From AM-2324 sp042091035 (GTDB lineage Bacteria > Bacteroidota > Bacteroidia > Chitinophagales > Saprospiraceae): DNA of 12,129 nt. The DNA lies in the NCBI GenBank assembly GCA_042091035.1, contig JBELIG010000082.1, forward strand, positions 1 through 12,129, written 5' to 3'. This document shows positions 7,367 through 12,129 of the stretch, piece by piece. Position 1 is the stretch's first letter. Each line of letters starts with the position of its first letter. Under the pieces are notes generated by a model. The model was not told the DNA's origin and searched no databases. It was given only the letters and a program-made list of their open reading frames with translations. The translations under genes were made by a program, and so were the position numbers.

Positions 7367-7384
7367 TATTTGTAATTACAAATA
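7367..7384 (-). promoter_or_regulatory. Perfect 18-bp palindrome, probable MarR operator
   Basis: TATTTGTAATTACAAATA reads identically on both strands. It sits in the 40-base gap between marR and the reductase gene, 9 bases upstream of the reductase ATG. Half of it overlaps the -7 element and the other half covers the expected transcription start. AT-rich palindromes of 16-20 bp with TTG/CAA half-sites are usual for MarR-family dimers. The binding protein is inferred from adjacency. Confidence 0.65.
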
Positions 7385-7386
7385 TA
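7379..7386 (-). promoter_or_regulatory. -7 promoter element of the reductase gene
   Basis: Read on the minus strand, TATATTTG matches TAnnTTTG exactly, 21 bases upstream of the ATG, predicting a leader of about 15 bases. No TTG at the usual -33 spacing (17-23 bases upstream) is seen. Its overlap with the palindrome means occupancy by a repressor would shut this promoter while leaving marR transcription from farther upstream unaffected. Confidence 0.5.
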
Positions 7387-7397
7387 CAACAATATTG

Positions 7398-7847
7398 TTA
7401 CCCTCTTAGTTTATCAAGGATATCATTTGCAAGTTTAGCTTCTTCCTCAGTGATAGTACTATATGTATCTTTATAGTCATGGATTTTATGGATTTCATCC
7501 AGTGTTTGCAATCCCTTTTTTGTGATATATGAAAAGATTTGAGTCTTGCAATCTGAGTTTATTTCTCGTTCTATGAAGCCGAGTTTGACAAGTTTTTCTA
7601 ATTGCCTTGTTAGGTCACCACGCTTATTTACAAGGACTTCCTTGATTTCCATAGTCAATGCAGGCTCTGGATGCCTGCCTCTTAGGATTCTTAGGATATT
7701 ATAATGTTGATCATTTAACTTAAATTTCTTAAGTACGTCAATAAGCATTCCGTTAAACCAAAGACCTGTGTAGATCGTGTTTACAATTAATTTGGATCGT
7801 TCATCTCTGAACGGTTTTCTTTGTTTAAGTTCTTCTTCTAGTCTCAC
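7398..7847 (-). CDS. MarR-family winged-helix transcriptional regulator
   Basis: 149 residues. Helical N-terminus (1-45), winged helix-turn-helix about 46-112: LNDQHYNILRILRGRHPEPALTM, recognition region VLVNKRGDLTRQLEKLVKLGFIEREI, then the wing, then C-terminal dimerisation helices (113-149). The block QHYNILRILRGRHPEPA is characteristic of a Bacteroidota MarR subgroup. The usual Asp-Arg-Arg at the wing tip is replaced by NSDCKTQI, with the only cysteine (C100) there. GTG start at 7847: a TAG at 7868-7866 closes the frame and no in-frame ATG lies between. It is co-oriented with the reductase 40 bases downstream and divergent from the photolyase gene. Local repression of the reductase, with effector release by quinone-like compounds, is the likely role by analogy to MarR-oxidoreductase pairs. 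Confidence 0.88.
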   Translation of the reverse strand: MRLEEELKQRKPFRDERSKLIVNTIYTGLWFNGMLIDVLKKFKLNDQHYNILRILRGRHPEPALTMEIKEVLVNKRGDLTRQLEKLVKLGFIEREINSDCKTQIFSYITKKGLQTLDEIHKIHDYKDTYSTITEEEAKLANDILDKLRG

Positions 7848-7874
7848 TTGCTTTGTATGATTAATCTAAAACTC

Positions 7875-7890
7875 TATACAATTATACAAA
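7875..7890. promoter_or_regulatory. Near-palindromic element between marR and the photolyase gene
   Basis: TATACAATTATACAAA contains TATACAATTATA, a palindrome broken at one base pair. Read on the minus strand it begins TTTGTA, the half-site of the perfect palindrome at 7367-7384. It lies 28 bases upstream of the marR GTG, inside the predicted leader. It could be a weaker second site for autoregulation or for control of the divergent photolyase gene. Tentative. Confidence 0.3.
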
Positions 7891-7926
7891 CGATTTAGTT
7901 TACAAAATGGTAAAGATGCCTAATAT

Positions 7927-7934
7927 CAAAACTA
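7927..7934 (-). promoter_or_regulatory. -7 promoter candidate for marR
   Basis: Read on the minus strand, TAGTTTTG matches TAnnTTTG exactly, 79 bases upstream of the marR GTG and 39 bases upstream of the divergent photolyase ATG. No TTG lies at the expected -33 spacing. I see no exact -7 element on the plus strand for the photolyase gene in this 126-base gap. Confidence 0.35.
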
Positions 7935-7973
7935 AATTAATTAAAACTTGTATAGCATATTAAATCTAAAATA

Positions 7974-9272
7974 ATGGGTAAAATACTTTTTTGGCACAGA
8001 CGGGATCTTAGAATAGAAGATAATACTGGACTTTTCCATGCTCTCAGTAGTGGTCATGAGGTCATACCTGTTTTTATTTTTGATGAGCATATTTTAGATA
8101 AACTTCCAGCAGATGATAAAAGGGTTAATCTGATTTATAACGAATTGTCAAAGTTGCAAGCGATCTACACATCCAATGGGTCAAATCTCATAGTTAGGAA
8201 AGGGGACCCGGTAGACTTGATTTTAGAACTTTCTAAAACGCATTCCTGCCTTGGGGTTTATACCAATGAAGATTATGAGCCCTATGCTCGAGAGCGAGAT
8301 GAGTCCTTAAAAATAAAATTAGAGGAGCAGGGTAGTTCTTTCAATTCATTCAAGGATCAGGTGATCTTTGCTCCAGGAGAGGTTTTGAAGCCAGACACCA
8401 AACCTTACACTGTTTTTACTCCATTTAAACGCCGTTGGTTGGCAACTCTTGAGGAATCAGATTATAAGTCTTTTCCTTCAGAAGGAAAGTTGGATGCTCT
8501 AGCTAAATTAAAGTCAGACTTTCCTTCAAAAACCCAGTTAGGCATACAGGAGGCAGTTGTTGTGCTTCCAGAATTAATCTTAAAGAACATTGATAATTAC
8601 GAGGAGAATAGAAATTTCCCTGCAGTAAATAAGTGTAGTTTTAGTTCTGTCTATCTTCGTTTTGGGATGGTAAGCCCTAGGTTTTTAGTACGAAAAGCTT
8701 TAGAGCGAAATGAGACTTACCTCTCTGAATTGATTTGGAGAGAATTTTTCATGGTTATTTTATATTACTTCCCAGATGTTGTGGTTTCTAACTTCAGAGC
8801 GAAATATGATGGAATTGAATGGCGCAATAATGAAGAAGAGTTTAAAAAATGGTGTGCTGGGGAGACAGGTTATCCAATAGTAGATGCTGGTATGAGAGAA
8901 TTGAATGAGACTGGCCTTATGCATAATCGTGTTCGGATGATCGTAGCAAGTTTTTTGTGTAAACATTTACTGATAGACTGGAAATGGGGAGAGGCTTACT
9001 TTGCGGAGAAACTATTGGATTTTGAATTGTCCAGTAACAATGGAAACTGGCAATGGGCAGCAGGTACAGGTTGTGATGCTTCCCCTTACTTCAGAGTATT
9101 TAATCCTTACACTCAAACTAAAAAGTTTGATAAAGATCTAATCTACATAAAAAAATGGGTCAAAGACCTTAATGAATTTTCTTATCCGCAGCCTATTATT
9201 GAGCATTCTGAAGCTCGAAATCGTGCCTTAGAAACATACAAGGAAGGTATCAATAAGTATACAAATTCTTGA
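7974..9272 (+). CDS. phrB: Deoxyribodipyrimidine photolyase (class I CPD photolyase)
   Basis: 432 residues. It repairs UV-induced cyclobutane pyrimidine dimers using blue light and reduced FAD. The N-terminal alpha/beta antenna domain (about 1-130) starts LFWHRRDLRIEDN. The helical FAD domain covers about 170-432. Diagnostic motifs are LIWREFF (253-259), GETGYPIVDAGMREL (296-310), LMHNRVRMI (315-323) and NNGNWQWAAGTGCDASPYFR (355-374). With a constant offset of 23 from E. coli PhrB, the electron-transfer Trp triad is intact (W283, W336, W359 for 306, 359, 382). N355 matches the flavin-contacting Asn378 and M322 matches Met345. Met at that position and the absence of the 6-4 His motif favour CPD over 6-4 repair. 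Trp338 of E. coli is Leu315 here. It is about 40 residues shorter than E. coli PhrB. ATG start. Divergent from marR, 126 bases apart. Confidence 0.95.
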   Translation: MGKILFWHRRDLRIEDNTGLFHALSSGHEVIPVFIFDEHILDKLPADDKRVNLIYNELSKLQAIYTSNGSNLIVRKGDPVDLILELSKTHSCLGVYTNEDYEPYARERDESLKIKLEEQGSSFNSFKDQVIFAPGEVLKPDTKPYTVFTPFKRRWLATLEESDYKSFPSEGKLDALAKLKSDFPSKTQLGIQEAVVVLPELILKNIDNYEENRNFPAVNKCSFSSVYLRFGMVSPRFLVRKALERNETYLSELIWREFFMVILYYFPDVVVSNFRAKYDGIEWRNNEEEFKKWCAGETGYPIVDAGMRELNETGLMHNRVRMIVASFLCKHLLIDWKWGEAYFAEKLLDFELSSNNGNWQWAAGTGCDASPYFRVFNPYTQTKKFDKDLIYIKKWVKDLNEFSYPQPIIEHSEARNRALETYKEGINKYTNS

Positions 9273-9292
9273 ATTTTACACGAATCTTATAG

Positions 9293-9315
9293 AACCTTTC
9301 CGTATTAGGTTTTTT
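9293..9315 (+). terminator. Weak terminator candidate after the photolyase gene
   Basis: AACCT (9293-9297) and AGGTT (9307-9311) can pair around a 9-base loop and run into six T (9310-9315), 20 bases past the TGA stop. The 5-bp stem is marginal. The remaining 9316-9551 is AT-rich leader DNA with no gene or exact -7 element that I can see. Confidence 0.3.
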
Positions 9316-9484
9316 AATTAATACTATTTGGTTATATTTTGATTTTAGACAGAAGAATATTTGCATTTGCTTATATTGTAGGCAATTATATTTCTATTAG
9401 GTATCCTGAAGTGCTAAATATTAGACAATTTTACTCCTAAAAGAAAAACTTGTTGTTAAAGATTATTCTTTATATCCTGCACTT

Positions 9485-9498
9485 TTGTAATATTGCAA
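9485..9498 (+). promoter_or_regulatory. TTGTAAT dyad upstream of the Omp28-like T9SS gene
   Basis: TTGTAATATTGCAA is a palindrome with one mismatched pair. It contains TAATATTG (9488-9495), one mismatch from TAnnTTTG, 56 bases before the ATG. It could be the -7 region, an operator, or both. No TTG sits at a suitable -33 distance; the nearest, at 9453-9455, is too far upstream. Confidence 0.3.
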
Positions 9499-9551
9499 TA
9501 TCTTAATGATTGAATTCATCTAACCAAACTTTCTAACTTAAAGAACTTCAT

Positions 9552-11450
9552 ATGAAGAATATTTTTACTTTTTTATTCGTATGTGCAGTTTCATTAACTG
9601 CATTTGCTCAGTTTACTGAGGATTTTGAAGGTGATATCTCTGGAACATGGACGCTTGATGCTGCATGGGTACTGGGAACTTCAACTGATATTGCTAGTGA
9701 ATATTTTAATCCACCAGCACACACCACATATATTAGTGTGAATGATGATGGTGCTGGAAACGGCGTTAACCTAAGTGGTTATGCAGTTTCTCCATTGATC
9801 ACTGTTCCTACTGATATGAATGCAATTACGTTCCAATACTTCTTCATTGATGGAGATTACAATGGTGACGATGAAACTGCTAAAGTTTTAGTTTCAACTG
9901 ACGGAGTAAACTTTGCTGAGATTGCAAACTTGGCTCAGTCTACAGCTAATGGCAATGTTGATTGGACTGATGGTTTTGCAAGTGTTGCAGACTATGCAGG
10001 TATGGAAGTTTATATTGCTTTCGGATATGACGATGGTCAAGGATGGAATTATGGATTTTGCATAGATGATATCGCATTTGATAATGTTGAATCAAATATC
10101 GTGTCTATCACATCTGCTGCTTCATCTTGTTTAGCGTCTACTTTTGTTGGTAACACTGTAGATGGTCTTATTAACATTTCTAATACAGGTGTTGCTGCTC
10201 TTACTGATATTGAGCTAGCGGTTACTGTTGATGGTACTACAGAGAATGTTACAGTTTCTGGTCTAAATGTAGCTGCACTAGGTGGTTCAACTAGAGTAGA
10301 TCTTGTTGATTTGATTACTGCATCTGCTGCTGCTTCAAACGTTACAGTTGAAATCGTAGGTGTTAATGGTGGAACTGACAATGGTTCTTCTGATGTAACA
10401 AGTTCTTTTTCTGTTACAGGTTATGAATTAGCAGAAAACAGAGGTGTTCTTGTAGAAGAAGCAACAGGTACATGGTGTACTTGGTGTCCAAGAGGAGGTG
10501 CATTTATGGATCTACTTAAGGAGTGTTTTGATCAACACTTTGTTGGTGTTGCAGTACACAACAATGATCCAATGGCTGATAATGCATATGATGCAGGTAT
10601 CGGAGGTTTAATCTCAGGTTACCCTTCTGCTGTATTTGAAAGAAATGAAATTGTTGATCCATCTGCACTTATTGCTCCTGTTTTGGCAAGAGCTCAAGAA
10701 GTTGCTCCTGCTACATTGAGAGCTGGTGCTACTAACGATGGAGGTTCATTGACACTTGCTGTAGAAGTACACGCTAATGTTGATATGGACGGTTCATACA
10801 AATTGATCGGAATTATTACTGAGGATGGTGTAACAGGTACTTCAAGCGGTTATGCTCAAATAAATGCTTATTCAGGATCTGGCGCAGCTTATCCATTAGA
10901 TTGGTATTCTGCACAACCTTCTCCAGTTCCAGCATCTGAAATGGTTTACAATGAAGTAGGTCGTGGTTTGATCGGAGGATTTGCAGGAGAAAATGCAACT
11001 ATCTCTATCGCTGCAGGTGAGTCATTTACGCACTATTTTGCTGCTACGACTATGCCAAATACTATTCAGAATAACGATAATGTTTACATCAACTTCGTAT
11101 TACTAGATGGTTCTGGTAACGTTGTAAATGCATGGAAGCAAGGGTACCAAGAAACACTTGATTATGTGCTTTCTGCTGAAGAAACAGTAATCAATGTTGA
11201 GTCAGTAAGAGTATCTCCAAATCCAACTGCAGCTGATGCAACACTTACGCTTACACTTGAGGAAGCTTCTGATGTTGCAATCGATGTAGTTAATGTTTCA
11301 GGTAAATTGGTTTCAACAACTGTGTTGAACAACCAAAACGGTGTTGTTACTGTACCAGTTTCAACTGTTGGACTTGTAAACGGAATGTACTTTGTAAACG
11401 TAAAGGCAGGTAACACAATTGTTACTAAGCGTCTTGTAGTTAACAAGTAA
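9552..11450 (+). CDS. Secreted Omp28-related thioredoxin-like (CxxC) protein with T9SS tail
   Basis: 632 residues. Signal peptide 1-19 (MKNIFTFLFV...TAFA|Q). Residues about 21-178 resemble a MAM/choice-of-anchor J beta-jelly-roll (FTEDFEGDISGTWTL ... GFCIDDIAFDNV). Residues about 183-290 are an Ig/CARDB-like domain (ISNTGVAALTDIELAV). Residues about 292-535 match the Omp28-related family: ENRGVLVEEATGTWCTWCPRG places a thioredoxin-type W-C309-T-W-C312-P at the start of the domain, with GYP358SAVF as the expected cis-Pro loop. The tail from about 551 (VRVSPNPT to LVVNK) is a T9SS type A sorting domain. Both Cys are present, so a surface thiol-disulfide role is possible, though Omp28-like proteins are not biochemically settled. 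Codons are strongly biased (GTT, GCT, GGT, ACT, AAC), unlike the neighbours, suggesting high expression. It has its own strong terminator. Confidence 0.9.
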   Translation: MKNIFTFLFVCAVSLTAFAQFTEDFEGDISGTWTLDAAWVLGTSTDIASEYFNPPAHTTYISVNDDGAGNGVNLSGYAVSPLITVPTDMNAITFQYFFIDGDYNGDDETAKVLVSTDGVNFAEIANLAQSTANGNVDWTDGFASVADYAGMEVYIAFGYDDGQGWNYGFCIDDIAFDNVESNIVSITSAASSCLASTFVGNTVDGLINISNTGVAALTDIELAVTVDGTTENVTVSGLNVAALGGSTRVDLVDLITASAAASNVTVEIVGVNGGTDNGSSDVTSSFSVTGYELAENRGVLVEEATGTWCTWCPRGGAFMDLLKECFDQHFVGVAVHNNDPMADNAYDAGIGGLISGYPSAVFERNEIVDPSALIAPVLARAQEVAPATLRAGATNDGGSLTLAVEVHANVDMDGSYKLIGIITEDGVTGTSSGYAQINAYSGSGAAYPLDWYSAQPSPVPASEMVYNEVGRGLIGGFAGENATISIAAGESFTHYFAATTMPNTIQNNDNVYINFVLLDGSGNVVNAWKQGYQETLDYVLSAEETVINVESVRVSPNPTAADATLTLTLEEASDVAIDVVNVSGKLVSTTVLNNQNGVVTVPVSTVGLVNGMYFVNVKAGNTIVTKRLVVNK

Positions 11451-11462
11451 TTTATACTTTTG
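11434..11462 (+). promoter_or_regulatory. Promoter-like element overlapping the end of the T9SS gene
   Basis: TTG (11434-11436), 18 bases, then TACTTTTG (11455-11462) fits the Bacteroidota TTG/TAnnTTTG promoter, straddling the stop codon of the upstream gene. Initiation about 6 bases further would place the terminator hairpin at the very start of a transcript toward the tRNA-editing gene. It may be the promoter of that gene or a chance match in AT-rich DNA. Confidence 0.35.
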
Positions 11463-11514
11463 ATAAAAAAAAGGTGCTTCGGTTTCGAAGCACCTTTTTT
11501 TATTTTATACTTTT
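11451..11514 (+). repeat. 11-base direct repeat flanking the terminator
   Basis: TTTATACTTTT occurs at 11451-11461 and again at 11504-11514, on both sides of the hairpin. Each copy carries a -7-like core (TACTTTTG and TACTTTTA). The second lies 6 bases before the ATG at 11521, so a transcript from it would be leaderless or nearly so. Confidence 0.4.
11465..11501 (+). terminator. Intrinsic terminator of the Omp28-like T9SS gene
   Basis: Eight A (11465-11472), stem GGTGCTTCG (11473-11481), loop GTTT, stem CGAAGCACC (11486-11494), then seven T (11495-11501). The hairpin starts 23 bases past the stop. The A/T flanks make it potentially bidirectional, but no minus-strand gene needs it here. Confidence 0.92.
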
Positions 11515-11520
11515 ATATAT

Positions 11521-11997
11521 ATGGATACAGTAATTGAATTCCTCAAGTCTAATAATATAAGTTATAAGTTGTTTCGGCATGATCCAGTATTTACGGTAGA
11601 ACAGGCTAGAGAAACCAGAATGACTATTGATGGGCTTCATTGTAAGAACTTGTTTATTAGGAATCAAAAAGGTAACAAGCACTTTCTGGTGATTTTTCCA
11701 GCAGATATGGAGGTAGATTTGAAGGCGCTTGCTCTACAGGTAGGTATAAATAAGATCAGTTTTGCATCCGCTAATCGATTACAAAAATACTTAGGAGTCG
11801 AACCAGGTTCAGTATCTATATTTGGCTTATTGAATGATAAAGATAAACTCGTAGAATTGTTTTTACACGAGGAGGTTTTACAGGCAGATATGGTAACTTT
11901 CCACCCTAACGATAATAGTGCAACAATTTCTTTATCTAAGGAACAGTTTCAAAAGGTGCTGAAGGAATTGGGAAGAACCTATTCCATGATTCCGTAG
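11521..11997 (+). CDS. YbaK/ProXp-ala family prolyl-tRNA editing protein
   Basis: 158 residues, a free-standing editing domain. Such proteins hydrolyse misacylated tRNA, typically Ala-tRNA(Pro) formed by prolyl-tRNA synthetase (family known as PrdX, ProXp-ala or prolyl-tRNA synthetase-associated domain). Family blocks are HDPVFTVEQA (20-29), HCKNLFIRN (40-48) with the essential Lys42, DLKALALQVG (66-75), ISFASANRLQKYLGVEPGSVS (79-99), FGLLND (101-106) and VTFHPNDNSATI (125-136). The proline that ends the GXXXP loop (usually GSVSPFG) is Ile100 here, coded by ATA, which may alter substrate handling. ATG at 11521 is only 19 bases past the upstream terminator, so its promoter must lie within or before that hairpin, or expression depends on read-through. 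Cytosolic. No clear terminator follows in 11998-12043. Confidence 0.88.
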   Translation: MDTVIEFLKSNNISYKLFRHDPVFTVEQARETRMTIDGLHCKNLFIRNQKGNKHFLVIFPADMEVDLKALALQVGINKISFASANRLQKYLGVEPGSVSIFGLLNDKDKLVELFLHEEVLQADMVTFHPNDNSATISLSKEQFQKVLKELGRTYSMIP

Positions 11998-12043
11998 ATT
12001 ATATATGCCAACTCATTTTTTAAACGTTATAATGCAGTAGATT

Positions 12044-12129
12044 ATGAAAATTCAATTTCTTTTTTTTTCCCTATTGATGTTTTTTTCTGAATGTTCCTCA
12101 AATGATGATCTGCCTTGTCCTCCTGGAGT
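12044..12129 (+). CDS. N-terminus of a probable lipoprotein, cut by the window end
   Basis: 28 codons and two bases are visible, starting ATG at 12044, 46 bases after the tRNA-editing gene. The peptide begins MKIQFLFFSLLMFFSEC followed by SSNDDLPCPPG: a short basic start, a hydrophobic core and a cysteine at residue 17, as in lipoprotein signal peptides. The lipobox FSEC is imperfect because Glu at -1 replaces the usual Gly/Ala/Ser. The acidic SSNDD after the Cys resembles the Bacteroidota lipoprotein export signal that sends lipoproteins to the cell surface. Nothing can be said about the mature domain. Confidence 0.6.
   Translation, partial: MKIQFLFFSLLMFFSECSSNDDLPCPPG

Noticed and set aside
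10049..10381. Minus-strand open frames inside the T9SS gene (10049-10381 and 11162-11446)
   Set aside because: They mirror the biased codons of the plus-strand gene and encode low-complexity Ser/Thr/Val-rich peptides with no family resemblance.
1..12129. A defence island, mobile element, biosynthetic cluster or other multi-gene novel system
   Set aside because: No transposase, integrase, nuclease, toxin-antitoxin pair, CRISPR array or clustered pathway genes are visible, and the genes are mostly single units with their own terminators or promoters.

Overview
The window looks like an ordinary chromosomal stretch of a low-GC member of the Bacteroidota, probably free-living and aerobic. Three things point there. 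Two secreted proteins end in a type IX secretion (T9SS) type A sorting domain with an 'xPNP' entry motif. Signal peptides end in FGQ or FAQ. Several upstream regions carry the Bacteroidota -7 element TAnnTTTG. I see no rRNA, tRNA, CRISPR, transposase, integrase or phage gene. A more precise taxon cannot be read from the window.

Layout. Positions 1-1188 (+) hold the 3' part of a helical, TPR-like protein of unknown role. It meets head-on, with 2 bases between stop codons, a secreted Ntn-hydrolase acylase of the penicillin/AHL acylase family (1191-3269, -). A strong terminator at 3488-3518 separates this from a 504-residue secreted T9SS cargo protein (3523-5037, -). Next come a thioredoxin-type arsenate reductase/LMW-phosphatase-like protein (5249-5863, +) and a two-TM YcxB-like protein (5941-6483, +). 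The latter converges on a small stand-alone PhnA-domain protein (6512-6727, -) across one bidirectional terminator. A MarR-type regulator (7398-7847, -) lies just upstream of a flavodoxin-fold NAD(P)H-dependent reductase (6827-7357, -). The 40-bp gap between them holds a consensus -7 element embedded in a perfect 18-bp palindrome, a convincing repressor-operator layout. Divergent to marR is a class I CPD photolyase with its electron-transfer tryptophans intact (7974-9272, +). Then come a large secreted protein with an Omp28/thioredoxin-like CxxC domain and a T9SS tail (9552-11450, +), a ProXp-ala-like prolyl-tRNA editing protein (11521-11997, +), and the first 28 codons of a probable lipoprotein (12044 to the window end).

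How they fit together. Most genes are single transcription units with their own terminators or promoter-like elements. The only likely functional unit is marR plus the reductase, perhaps extending to the divergent photolyase as a redox/light-stress neighbourhood; that extension is inference. I did not find a convincing novel multi-gene system. The points most worth following are the marR-reductase operator, a recurring TTGTAAT dyad upstream of several genes, the arsenate-reductase-like Cys triad with an N-terminal extension, the lost proline of the GXXXP loop in the tRNA-editing protein, and the strong codon bias of the 632-residue CxxC secreted protein.
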